Origin: Tetrahymena thermophila SB210
Taxonomy: Eukaryota > Ciliophora > Oligohymenophorea > Hymenostomatida > Tetrahymenidae
Direction of reading: 5' to 3'
Assembly (NCBI RefSeq): GCF_000189635.1
Contig: NW_002476161.1
Span: 62,001 to 126,000 of the forward strand
Length of the DNA: 64,000 bases
Below, piece after piece: positions 1 to 12,900 of the stretch. The position numbers and the translations under genes were made by a program. Position 1 is the first letter of the stretch, and each line of letters starts with the position of its first letter. Under the pieces are notes generated by a model. That model did not search any database. It was not told the origin of the DNA and saw only the letters and a list, made by a program, of their open reading frames with translations.

Positions 1-3000
1 GTTAGGGTTAAACTTGCTTTCCAGCTGGAAGATAAACTGATTATACTTAAGAAATGTTGCTTTGTGGTAAAGCCAATAGTTATTGTTAATTATTTCCAGG
101 GTGCTCTTAGACTTAGGGTAAATTATCAGAAGAGCTGTAAGAATTTTATTGAGACTAAACAAATTGAATAGCTTATTATTAAGAAGAGTCTAACTATTAT
201 TATTACTGTGGTTAACCAGGAATTGATAAATTATTGCCAATATTAGGTTGAGGAGTTGATTTAAAGTTGTTTAATTGTTATTATTAGGGGTGAGCAACAT
301 AAACTGATTGTGTTTATTAAATAGGTTAATTATTTTATGGTAACTATTAAGCAACCTCTTAAATTGAATTTTAAGTATATTAGTTTTATCCAACGTCTAC
401 ATTTGCTTGATTAATTTGAGAGCCTTCAGCAATTGAGTTATCTTGTGCATCATTTAATTGCGAAATGATCATTTAAGGGGCTTATTAAACTGAGTTTTAC
501 ATTCTTACAAATTAAGAAGTTGAAATCTAAAGTGGCTCTTCATCTGTTTGATCAAGGAAGGTACTACCTTCTTGTTAAGGATTAGCATGAATTTAAAGCT
601 GTTACTATGATATCTGAATTGTTGGAGGTTGTTACATAGTTTAGGTTTATGATCTCTATGAAGCATTTGAACTAGTTACAGAGCCTTACTATGCAAAGTG
701 CTATTGTTCTTATTCTAACAAATGATGAGGTTAAGAAGCTGAGGCAGCAATAGATGATGAGTCGTGCTAGGATTCTTCATGAGCATTTTATACTTGAGAT
801 TAAACATTTTCTTCTTAAATTTCATCTAAACCTTGAGCCTGTTGGTTTTAAGCAGTTTATCTACTTTGAGACTACTAATGAGCTTCCATAAGATTCTTTA
901 CATTAACTGCTGGTTAATTTTTATTTAATTAGACTGATCCTCTTCCAAGTTGAGATACCTACTATTATTAGTCTTAAACTTGGCCCATTCTCAAAGAACC
1001 ACGTCCAAGCTTGTTTACATTGACATTTTGCTCTGGTTATGATGATTCTTAATGTTATTAAGCTTCAGCAGGTTCTTAGAGAATACTGGTTGTTGCAGTT
1101 ACATTATTATTTTGATTCTCAACAATTGCAGAAACTCCTTGGTAAACTATATCTTAACAAGAGGGTCCATAGGGTAAATTATCATGAGAAACAGAATAGT
1201 GTTAACTAAATTAATTTTAGAATTGAATTGTAGACTCGTATTATTGAGTTCCAGGAGGCTCTTACTCATATTCAGATCCTTAATCTTAGTCATACTACTA
1301 CTACTCTTATTCATTTGATGAATATTGAATATACTAAGATTACTAAATTGATTGGTTTTGTATTAATGGTTATTATTAGTTTCTAATTGATTAGACTTAT
1401 TTAGGTGAGGTTTGGAATTAGGGTAACTTTTAAGAGTAGAAATTAGTATTAATTTATTAATTGTTTTACACTAAAACACTAGCAGTTTATCTCAAATTTT
1501 CCTAGGGTTATTAGCTATTGAAATCAGAAACCTTAATATATTAAATATTTTTTAATTTTTAAAATGATAAAATGATTTAATTAATTTACTCTTCTTTGAC
1601 TCACTTCATCAGGAATTTAACTAATCTAAGATTATTAAATTTAAGAATTAAAACCTTCAACCTATTTATAAATAATCAAGAAAGAAGCTTTATATCTGTT
1701 ATTAAATATTAATGAATTTTACCTTATTAGAGATATCTTCAATTAACTGAGGAATGAATTATTTATCTGATTCACTTTACAATTAAGAAGGATTCAACTC
1801 TTAGAAATTACCACTAAGAGCTGATGAAGATTATTGTTAGGAGTCTATGATACATTATTACCTTTCGTATTGGTGTTGATGTTACTGTTATTATTACTGA
1901 GGTTGTTAATGTTATTATTGTGGATTGTAAGCAGTTTAAACCATTCTATTGTTTTAGTTAATTAAGTTGTTAGCTGGTCCTGCAACTTGAGTACTCTATG
2001 AAATATTTTATTATTATTATCTTATGATTTGACTTGTTGTAGGCTATTATTGTTACTCCTATTGAGTTTAAACAACACTAATATTTGCTTAAGGAATACT
2101 TTATGATTAAGTAAATTATAAACGCTATTGTTCTTCGAATTATTAAGGAGTCATATATTGACTATGTTGAGCAACTGATGAATGTTAGCTATGCAAAGTA
2201 TCTAAGTTATTTCCACTAACTGGTAAATTCTATTACTTTTGGAATTAGTTTTAGATTTATTGATGAATCTATTGTTGTTATTCGCTATTTTAAATACCGA
2301 ATGATGCTTTACGAGGTGAGATTGAATATTGAACAGGACCAGTTAAGTTTTAGTGGAAAGATGCATTTTATTACTGTTACATTCCAGAAGATTTAGCACT
2401 ACTTTAGATTGATTATTCAACTGAACTTATTAAAGGATTCTAAACATCCATGTATTCAGGAGGAATACTAAGTGTGTTGTTATTATTTCCATATTGGTAA
2501 GAATAATCTTAGACATTTTATTGGACTTAGCTAGATTATCTTTCTTATGAGGGTTAAGATACCAATACTTGTTGTTACTATTAGAATTATTAAGGTTAAG
2601 CTTATTAACCATGTTATGAATAGTATTGATTTTATGCATAGTATTGTTGGGGATATTGTTAAGTCATATACATCTAAGGTGCCTATGCAGTTCTAACTGT
2701 ATTTTCAGGATGTTCAATAAATTGTTATTCTCTCAATGTTTAAACAGTTTCATCAGGGTGTTATTAATAAATTGATTGATTTGCCTATTAGATAGGAGTT
2801 TCAGCATGATATTAAATGGGTTGCTAAATCATTTAATCCTCATCTGATTCATATTCTTCGTCATCATCATCATCTTCTTCTTCTTCATTATCTCCGTCTT
2901 CTTCTATTTGTTCTTCAGCAACTGGTACTTCTTCTTAAACTTCAATTTCTACTTCTTCATATTCACTACCCTCTTCCTCTTCTTCAACTTATTAATTATT

Positions 3001-5148
3001 TTATTCTTCTCTTTCATCTTACTCTTAAGGTATTTCTCCAATAGCTGATCCAAGTGCTTATTCACCGTGGGGATGAGAAATGTGGAGGTTTTGGTCATGG
3101 TGAATGCCCCCAACATATTGTTAGGAAAATTCAACACCATACTACTGAGATTATAAATTCTTAGAAGTGTTCATATTAGAGCTTGCAACCATAAGACCAT
3201 TATCGATTTCATCATGAACTTAATCTACTTCCTATTTTATAAAAATGTATAATTTTAGAGAAAGTTCAACAAATTTTGAATAGTTGATGAAGTAAAATAT
3301 CTTCAAATAAAATTTAATTAATGGTCTTGTATCAATATTTTATGCTATTTGGCAAATAAAGAAGAAGAGAAAAAGAATTTCAAAAACTGTAAATATATGA
3401 ATGCAATTTTTAATAATGTATGTTTAACTGAAAAATTATGGGGCAAATTATATTTTAATTAATTAGAGGAAAAAGTTGAGTTTTTGATGATTGATTAATC
3501 TTAAATTTTATTTGGTATTTAAACATAGTAATAGCGATTGATTTATGTACAGGCAAAATTTCGGTTGGATGGCTGATATAAAAAATGTAAATTTATGAAA
3601 TCCTTTATTATTTAAAGAAAGAAGAGAAAATTCGAAATTGTGTTAATGATTTTTAACCACTAGGTAAGAAGAGTTTCTTTTATTTTTAAATAACAAATAT
3701 CATATATTTGCATTTTTGTTATATTTATTTGATTGTTAAAATTTGTTAGTTGTACTCTAATTAATTCTTTTTGATCAAAATTAATAAAATAAAAAAATAA
3801 ATAATAAAATTAAGAAATATCTTTGATTCCATTTTGATTAATTAATTTTTTTACTCTTTCGAACTGTTCAATGTGATTTTTCATTTCTTAGTTCTCTTTT
3901 TCTAGTAAGCTATTCTAGTTAGATAGGTGCTCAATGCTGTTAAGGTATTATTCAAGAGTTTTGTCTCTATCCTAAATATTGTGTTTCAAGTCATTGTTTT
4001 CCTTTTCTAGCTGTTAAAGCTTTTCTTATACATCTGCATATTCGCGCTTGTAGACTTCAAGATCTAGAATTTCTCTATCCTTTATTTCTATAAGTTCACG
4101 AGCACTGCTTAATTCAGTCTCAAGAATTTTGATCTTGGCTTCTTGTTCACGGTTGACAACCTTAAGTTGATTGTATTTCTACTCTAAAACAGAATAATCT
4201 TAGCATTTTCTTTCAAGAGTTTTCATTTTTTAGGAGTTAAATTCTAATTTTTGATTAACGCCTTCAACAATGAGCTATAGCTTTTCAATTTCTCTTTAAG
4301 ATTATTCAAGTTTTTACTAAGCCATGTAATATTCTTGCTTTTCTTCGTGGCTTTATGCTTCATATATTTCTGCCTATTTCTAGTACTTTTCACGCCATAT
4401 ATTTAATTCTTCTTAGACACTCACAAATGCTTTAATAGTTGATTCAAACTCATTACCTAAGATGGCAACACTATCTAAAGCTTTATTATAACTCATCATA
4501 GGAACATCTCTATTAATTGGTGATATTTCTCTTTATTAATAGATAAAATAATTAGAAATACCATTTTTTAAACTGATTTTTTTTTTTTTAATATGTTGTA
4601 AAAAAAAAATTAATTGATTGAGAAAAAAATATTTTTCTTTATTTTTTGCTCAGAAAATTTATTAAAAAAAATTACCTTTGAATGGCAGACCCAAAAGGTG
4701 TATTCATTTAATTGGATCCCATTTATTAAGCTATTGGAATCTATGGAATTTTTCCTGAGGTTGTAGTTGGTGTGTATCCTCTCATCTTAGTAACTGCAGT
4801 TGTATTATTGGTATTGCCGTTACTAATTAAAGGGTGCTTGCGAGGAGGAGTGAAAGGAGATTCTGATGAAGGGTGATTATATTAAGATTGAGGAGGTACA
4901 CCTTGATTGCTCATAGCTGAATTCTACTACAATTAAAATTATTACTAAGCTGCTCCAAGATCTATGTGCATAGGAGAAGCAGTTGATCTATACATTGGCT
5001 ATCCTTAATTTTACGACTCCATTTGATGATTAACGCGAATAGTTTAAGTGGAAGGAGTATATGCAGATTAAGTGAACATTGGATTGGGATTCCCCTATCC
5101 AAAGTTAGGTAATTTTTGCTGATCTTCAGCATTGTCTTGTTTTTGCAT
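1..5148 (-). CDS. Gln-rich coiled-coil protein, 3' end cut by window edge
   Basis: Four exons on the minus strand: 5148-4676, 4530-3855, 3231-1723 and 1501-1 (continuing past the window). All junctions agree in phase (2, 0, 0) and introns are 145, 623 and 221 nt with GT-AG ends. At least 1386 codons are visible without a TGA. The N-terminal ~160 residues are polar and low-complexity. Exon 2 encodes a charged coiled coil (about residues 175-385, Glu/Lys-rich heptads). Exon 3 starts with a His/Gly stretch, then a Glu/Asp run (about 60 residues), and from there to the window edge the protein is Gln/Asn/Ser-rich with runs of up to seven Gln, mostly written as TAA and TAG. I recognise no catalytic domain. 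It may be a scaffold or condensate-forming protein, which is inference only. The start ATG at 5148 is preceded by TA-rich non-coding DNA. The 623-nt intron is the least certain call; without it the gene would split in two. Confidence 0.75.
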
Positions 5149-7886
5149 TTTTAATTAATAATTAATAAATTATATTTTTTAGAATGATCAAGTTAATTGG
5201 TCAGGCTATCTATTCGTTGAGACAAATTAATAGTTTGCAAAGCTGTGGTTATCTTAGTAGGAATTGTTTTTCTTTTAAAATAAAAGCTGATAAAGAAAAG
5301 TGACGAGTTTTTGTGTGTTGTCTCTCTTTTTCTTTGGGTTTGAACAGGACTATTTCCTTTTTATCTCTCTTTTCTTTTTCTTAATGAGTTTTAATTTTTT
5401 TTGTTATTTGATTATATCGTTTGAAGTGTTTTGATTTTACTTTTTTCGTTGAAAGTTAATCGTAATTATTTAATTAAATGAAGACTAACTTTTCTTTATC
5501 TTATTAAAGCAAATAAATATAATAAAGTACATAATTAAATTGTGATGAGTAATTAACTCTCTTTCTAAATATTATGATTGGTTATAAATTTAATTTTTAT
5601 TTTTCTTTCCTTGCTAGTATTTTGAAAAGCGGGATATTCTTCTCAAAATTTTAACGAATAAATTGAAAAAATAAATATATCATTTGTTTTTTTGGGGCTG
5701 GTGTGAGCTAGCTAATTTGATTCATATTATTTGATACTTCTTTACATTTTGTTTAAAAGTTAATTTACCTTGTATTTTTTTTTCTGGGAGTATAGTTTTA
5801 ATTGCTGAAATGAAGAACAGCTTGTACCTCAACTTTTCTTTCTATTTTTATTACAGTATCTAAATTAAATTTATGATCATTTATTTTCTCCTCCAATTTT
5901 TCTTATTTTTCATTTAATTAAATCAATAAGAAGTAAGTAAAGAATATCATTAATTACCATCCCTGCACTTAAAATATCTTATTTTTTTGTTAAAGCAATC
6001 AAAAGATTTTTCATACAAGAGTGAACTACTTACAGTAAGTACTACATTTAACAAACAAATTTAATATAAAATATCTTATAAATACGACAAGCAAAATTTT
6101 TAGAAATTTATTGAATTAAAATACAAACATATAAATAAAAATATATGAACAATGTCAGCATGTAAATAAATACTAGAGCTATATTTAAGTATATATCCTT
6201 TAGCCTAATAATTTATATATTTGGCACAGATGGTCATTAATTGAGTTAATCGAATTAATTATGTTATACAAGGGAATTAAATTTTTCCAAAGAAGGTGAT
6301 ACTAATAATTGTGGTTGTAATTAATTGTTTTTTATTTTCTATTTGTCTAATTATATCCATTTAATATTAATAGAGTATAAATAAAATTTAGGTACTTTTA
6401 ATTTATATTTATTAATGTGACAAAAGCTAATTATTTTAAAAATGATCAAAATAAAATATTGAAAGCTATGTTTAAATTATAAGTATTTTTGTTTTTAAAT
6501 AGTATTTCCTGAATAATTCATTTTATAAATACTCTACTAATTAAAATATATATTATTTTTTAAGATAAAAACGTTTTAATAGTAATAAAACTAAAAAATA
6601 TTACAAAAACAAAAAAGATAATTTCAGATTAAAAATAAATTGACAACTGTTAAATAAAGAATATTAAAAAAATAGATTAAAGTTGATTTAAAATATCATA
6701 GTGGTGACGAAAATATATTTAAAAGCATAATTTGAAATAGGGAGTATTTACGATTACGCATCTAATTAGTGTAACTAAAATACAAAATATCTAATTTTGT
6801 GAAAATAAAAATAAAATGTAATAGCCACGAGTAGAATCAAAATAAACCATAAATTTTTATTTTTATTAAAATAAAATTTAGATGAATAGTATTTAATTTA
6901 CATTTTCAATTAATTTATATTCAGAAAATTAACAATTAATTTGATCTAATCATCTAGCTGACACATAATATTTATATACTAACTCATTTATTATTTTATT
7001 TCAAATAATAAAAAATTCCATTTAATAAGTATGCTTATATTTAATTTAATTCAAAATCTTTCTCAATAATGTTCCTCAGTTAAATATTGCCAGAATTTTA
7101 ATGACTTTTGCAAATTTTCTTTTATTAAAAAAATATCGTTAAAAATACTGGCGATGAACACACTATAATTAAATTATTTGTAAATTAGTTTTTAACTGAT
7201 TTTTATTGTATATCTTTTTTTCAAAGTTAATAAAAAGTTATCTTTAAACCTTCAAAATAAATTTAATTAGTTTGTGAATAGTAATAATGTGAAATTATAT
7301 TTTAAAATAAAAATAAAAATTAATATAAACTTTATTTATATGTTATTTAATGTATAGTTGACTTAAACAATTTAATAAAATACAATTTCATTTATAAATA
7401 AATAAGTTTTATAGATATATTTTTCTTATAGATATTTATATTTTAGTGAGTAATTGTATTTTTAACTGCTTACTTTTTAAAGATAAAAGGTTTGAACTGT
7501 TTTTAAAAAAAGTAAAAATACATAACAAATATAAACAAGTGTTAATATTTTAAATTAAAATGATTGATTGCTTTACTTTACCTAAATAAATTAATTTTAT
7601 TTTTGCTATTTTCATTTTTACAACCAATATAAATCAATAACTTTAAATTAATTCATTTAAATATAAAAAATCTATTTAAATAAAATTATTTAAAAAATAG
7701 AATTTAAATAAAAACAAATCAAAAATATTGATTTTATTTAAGCATTTTTATAAATTAACAAAAATTAAATAAAATAAATTAATTTATATTTATTTACAAA
7801 ATTAATAAAAAATATGAACAAAAAAATTTAATTATTCAATAACTTTTTAAAATAAATATTGGCTTACTTTGTACTTTTCAATAATT
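5149..7886. other. intergenic, AT-rich
   Basis: Divides two minus-strand genes. The part next to the coiled-coil gene (about 5150-5450) is somewhat richer in G and C and pyrimidine-rich and probably holds its leader and promoter. The rest is A/T runs with frequent TGA in all frames on both strands. I see no gene, tRNA or convincing repeat. Confidence 0.6.
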
Positions 7887-8867
7887 TCATTTATGGAAAA
7901 ATGAATTTATATAGCAAAATATTAACATCAATATAAAAAAAATAACTTAGGAGCAAAACCTTATATCGTCTTAATCATCATCCCTCAAGATATTAATGTT
8001 TCTTTAGAACTATATATGATTATGAAGCATTAATATTTATTACATTTTTACAAAATTATTTTCTTTATCTTTATTTAAGTAGTAGCTTGGTTCTTTTTTT
8101 AATTCAGGATATATTTTTAAATGCTTTTCTATAAATGACTAAATAATACTATTCTATTTAACATCTGCAATCGGTTATCGACAAGTTGGGCATAAATTAT
8201 TTATTGTACCATTATAATATATAAATCTGTTTAAACAATCTCCACAAAAATTATGTAGACAGCCTATGATTGAAACAGGATTATGCATTAATTCCAAGCA
8301 AATTGCGCAATTTAAATCATTTTCTATATTCTCATCCATTTGTTTTATTTAACTAATTTTATTTTTTAACTCAATATTTTCAAGTATGATATCATCCTTT
8401 TTAGGTTCTTTTTATTATTAGCTAGGCTTAGTTTAATTTAAAGCAAATATGAAGTTTGTTTTTTGAAGTTTTTGGTCTGCCTTGCTTTAAATCATGAGAA
8501 TATCTCCATCTTGAATCTATTAAGTAACTCCAAACTTTATTTTTTTGTTAAACAAACTAACTTCAATATTTTCATCCATACATTATATTGATGTATTATT
8601 TTAATTTTATATTATTCTTAATGATTTTCTAAAGTTAGTTTTATCATCTTTGATAATTCTACTTTAATCTATTATGATTTAATCTTCTTGAAGAATATCA
8701 AATTTTTCTTGATTATATGTTAAAAATGATATTTAATTGACAAGTGGAATAGCTTTTAACTAATTTATAGTTGGAATAAGATATCCCCATACCTAATCAA
8801 ATGGTTAAGTATTTTTCGCTTAATCTTTAGAAGTATTTAATTCTTTTTAAATGATTATATTGTCCAT
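7887..8867 (-). CDS. FHA-RING protein, CHFR-like putative E3 ubiquitin ligase
   Basis: Single exon of 327 codons (326 aa), ATG at 8867, TGA at 7889-7887. Residues about 25-140 look like a strongly diverged FHA domain: it opens with VWGYLIP and ends in a QDGDILMI strand, like the CHFR FHA domain, but the Gly-Arg and Ser-x-x-His phosphothreonine-binding motifs are not evident. A short linker with a predicted helix leads to a C3HC4 RING finger at about 187-235 (CAIC, then GCLHNFCGDC, then CPTC), which should bind two zinc ions and recruit an E2. The RING is well conserved, so ubiquitin ligase activity is likely. The last ~25 residues are hydrophobic (ending VIFFILMLIFCYINSFFHK), as in a tail anchor, which CHFR lacks; this could instead be read-through of an unrecognised final intron. 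No neighbour suggests a role. Confidence 0.8.
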
Positions 8868-9957
8868 TTTAAAGGAAGTAATCTAGCTAGTTTACAATTT
8901 AAAAATTTAATCTTTTTAAATATAAAAACACAATTCTTAAATATTTTTTTAATTATAATGATTATGTTAATAGAATTATCTTATGAATACTATTAGAATT
9001 TTGTTTTATGTAAAAAATGAATTAATAAAGATTTTTTTATTTTAAAAAACTTGAAAAATACTAAATTAGAAATAAATAAGCTTAAATCTTAGTTTTTAAT
9101 TAACTTAATAATAGGAACACTCGCTTATTCTAGGTAGATTTTTTTTAAAAAGCTATAAATAAGTATTCACAATAAATCTTGGTAATCTTGTCTATCATCT
9201 TTCTAAAAAAAGTTTGATCAGGAAAGTGGTCTCTTTAAACTATTACTACTTTATATAATTTATTTAATGAAAATCTTTATTTAAAATAAATATCTTTTTC
9301 ATTTTAAATCTAAATCAATTAAAATATTTATTTTATTTAAAAGAAATAAGGAAATAAGTTAAAATGATGACTTGTTTAAATAAATTTTTAATCTTTTTTT
9401 CATAAATTGATAAAATTTTGTTACTTTTTTAATAAAATATTGAATTATTTAAAATTTATTTTTAACCAAAAATTATATTATTAAATTATTTATTCATTAA
9501 TATTTAATTTTTATTCAGTTTTTGCAAAATTAATTAATTCTTTCAAAAAAAAAGTATTTTTTTTTAAAACTTTTTTGATGTATTTATTTTTTATCAATAT
9601 TTTTGTAAAAAATTTATATTGATTTTATTTTTAAATATTTTATTTAAATTTAAAAATTAGGGTTTTGAAAATACTACTTTTAAATAGAATTAAATTATTA
9701 TTTAATTGTGTAGATTTTTGGTATTTATTGTAAATTTATTTATATTAATTTGATTAAGTTTTTTTTCCAGTGTTTTATTTGATAAAATTTATTGAATATT
9801 TAATTAAGTTGAATTCAAATTAGTTTCAATAAAAAAGAATCAAGATTTATTCAAATCATCACAAAATAGATTTTTAAAATTTAGGACAGATATATATATT
9901 TAAGAGAATTTCTGATCCTCTCATTATTTTCAAAAAAGAATAAGCAAATATAATAAA
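8868..9957. other. divergent intergenic region
   Basis: Lies between the minus-strand FHA-RING gene and the plus-strand RPGRIP1L-like gene, so it must carry both promoters. It is A/T runs with a slightly G+C-richer patch at about 9110-9240. No coding frame or RNA gene seen. Confidence 0.6.
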
Positions 9958-12900
9958 ATGAGTAGAAAAAGTGAATTAGCTTTGCAAATGGAAAAAGCTA
10001 ATATCTTTGGAAGTAATCTATTATATTTATGTGAGTAGTAACATTAATTAATTAAATGGTAAATTAAAAATATAGAAAGCAAAAGATCTGATACATCTGA
10101 AATTGGTAATAAATACTAGGGTGATGTTAAAAAAAGTATTTTAGGTATTATTACATCATAAAAATTTCTTTTCATTAATTTTGAAAATTCATAAAAATAT
10201 AGAAAGCTAGCAAGATCCATTAAGTTAAGGTTAGAGATAGAAATATAAAAGTGAAAAAGAATAGTAAAAGAATCAAGATTAAAACATTTTAGGGTTTTTT
10301 TAAGAAGGAACAAATGATAAAGAAAATTATTCAAGTGATGAAGAAAAAGCTAAGAAACTTAAAGGAACTGTTTCTCAAAAAGATAGAGATAAACTTGAAA
10401 ATGAATTAAATAAAAAAAGACTTAAATCACCAGCTAAACCCTATAATTGGAATAAATTGAATGATCGTGAAAAGACTGATGCCTTTGTTACTACTTATTA
10501 GCATAATTTACAATTAAAATCTAGATAAAATGATTTAGAAAATGAACTAAAAAAGATGATGACTCAGCTTTCTCACATTAAAAAAGATCTTCGCTACAAC
10601 TCTAGAAATCTTTCTTAAGGAGACACAAAAGGTTTGGATTCTTTTGATCATGTTGAAATTGAAAATTTAAAAATTGAAAACTCAAGATTAAAATAAAAAA
10701 TAGAAGCTTTGGCTTCAGTTAAAAGTGTCATTAATCAAAAATAAAAAGTGGCTTCGCAAAATAAATTAATTAAAGCGATTAAATAACAAGAATAAGAAAG
10801 AAATATGGCTGCATTATCAGAAGAAGAAAGATAAAAAGTAAGCTTACAAAATAAATTATAAATTTTGTATTATAAAATTAATAGACAAATTAATCATGGA
10901 ATATTTCTTAAAAAGACCTTAAAATATTTTTAAACCAAATTTTTTGAAATAAATAATTTAAAATTTACTTATTATAACTTTAAAGCTAAGTGACATGTTA
11001 AAGGTTATTGACAATTATAAAATCTAATTGAAGGAGAGTGAATAGTAAATTAAAATGCTATAAGACTAAGTGCTCAAGTAAGATAAGGGCCACTAAAGAG
11101 TGACTGAAGCCTAAGTCAGAATTACAGATTTATAAAATAAATAAGAAGTCATAACCTCTCATTATGAATAGAATAGAATTGCATTATAAAATTGCTAAGC
11201 TTAATTAAAGCAAGCATAATTAGCTTAGTAAAAAGAATAAATGTATAACTAAGAGTTAAAAACAGAAATAGATATCTTGAAGAATGAAATCAAGCATTAT
11301 GAAAAATTAGAAGATGAATTAACTACTGTAATTTATTTAAATTGGTAAAATACATTTTAATTAAATAATTAATTAGGTCAAAGCTAAAAATAACACTTTA
11401 GAAAAGCAGCTTCAGTAGCTTGCTATAGATCCATTATTTAGAGACTTCAAAGATTAATCAATTAATGAGGTTAGATTAAGAGAAATACGTGAAGAAAATT
11501 TTAAAATTAAAGAAGAAGTAAGGAATCTTAAAGAAATGAATGATAATTTAAATGAGAAGCTTAAGTTTGTTGAAAAATAAAACTTGGAATTAACAGATGA
11601 GCTTTCTAAAAAAAGACAAGAATTTGTTTAAGTTAAAACAGAATTAGAAATACTTCGAAAGGGATCTCTAGCAGGAGAAAAGCTCTCTGATTTCTAGCAA
11701 TCTGATTTCATAGATGTAAAAATTAAAAATAACTAATATATACATCAAGTTTATTTAGTTAATTATTTATTTATTTTTTAGGCTTTGGGATTAGTTAAGT
11801 GGGATGGTAAAGATCCTAAATGGAGACACTTAGAGCTAACAGAGAAGAATAGAGCAGATGAAGTTTATGCAAAGATTGGAGATAACCCTGTTGAGCTAAA
11901 GAAAAAAATATAGCACTTAATTTTAGAAAAGGGTGAACTTGGTTTGCATTTAGAAAGATAAGCAACCATGCTTCGTACAAAGATAGAAATAGATAGAGAG
12001 AAAGAAAGATTGCATAAATTGGAAATAGATTAGCTCAATGAACAGCTCAGAATTTAAAAAAGTAAGGCAGAAGAATTAGCTAAGTTAGCCTCAATTAAAG
12101 GATACATGGTAGATGATTAAAAAGGACCTACACACATATATGAGATTGATAATGTAAAGTATGATAAGAATGTTTAAGAATTCATTACAGAAGATCATGC
12201 CGAAGAGGAACTTGGTAAAAACTTTAAATTTTAAATAGAAATAGATCTAATTTTAATATATCTATCTATATGTAGGACCTGGAGAAAATTTCTTTGATAT
12301 ATTTATTGGAAGTGTAGATTTAGATGAAAATATTTGCTAGAGATAATCAGATACTATTTTGAATATGTAGGAAATAATGACATTTTTTACTGTAGATTTC
12401 TATAATCATGACACGCAGCATACCACAATAGTTGATGGAAAGAAAAATAGTTACAACTTTTAGGCAACATTTAAGGTAAAAGTAGATGATTTCTTTATAA
12501 CATTCCTCAAAGAAAAGTATCTTAAATTAGAACTGTACCACGTTTAGCAATAAAATGCTATACTCTTTGGTACTGCTAATGTACCTCTGGGATAGTTGAT
12601 TAGTGAAAATACTTCTCCTTCAATTAGTGCAGTTATTGAGCAAACAGTTAAAGTAAGGGCCACTCGTGGAATGTCCTAAGATTAGTTTATTGCTTGTTTA
12701 AATATAAAATATAGAATGAGGTAATTAATTAATTTACTAGCAATTTTTGTTATTTTAATTTTCTATAATATTTAATTACTTTTTTATAAATAGATACCCT
12801 ATCAACAGAAATATTGAATGGGCTTCAGAAAAAATGAAGTTTAATACTTAAAAGGTTAAAGAAGAATAAGAAAAGGAAATGTTTAAGGAGTATTTGAGAA

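Noticed and set aside
340..360. AAGCAACCTCTT as a relic of the Tetrahymena chromosome breakage sequence.
   Set aside because: It lacks several of the required bases and lies inside coding sequence; no intact copy was found on either strand.
1..465. Plus-strand frame open under the ciliate code at the left edge.
   Set aside because: The minus strand shows the Gln-rich frame that continues for thousands of bases in phase across an intron; the plus frame is an artefact of that composition.
2430..3140. Short minus-strand frames with Lys/Met/Asn-rich translations inside the Gln-rich gene.
   Set aside because: They are out of frame with the long Glu/Asp- and Gln-rich reading and end at TAA/TAG, which are not stops here.
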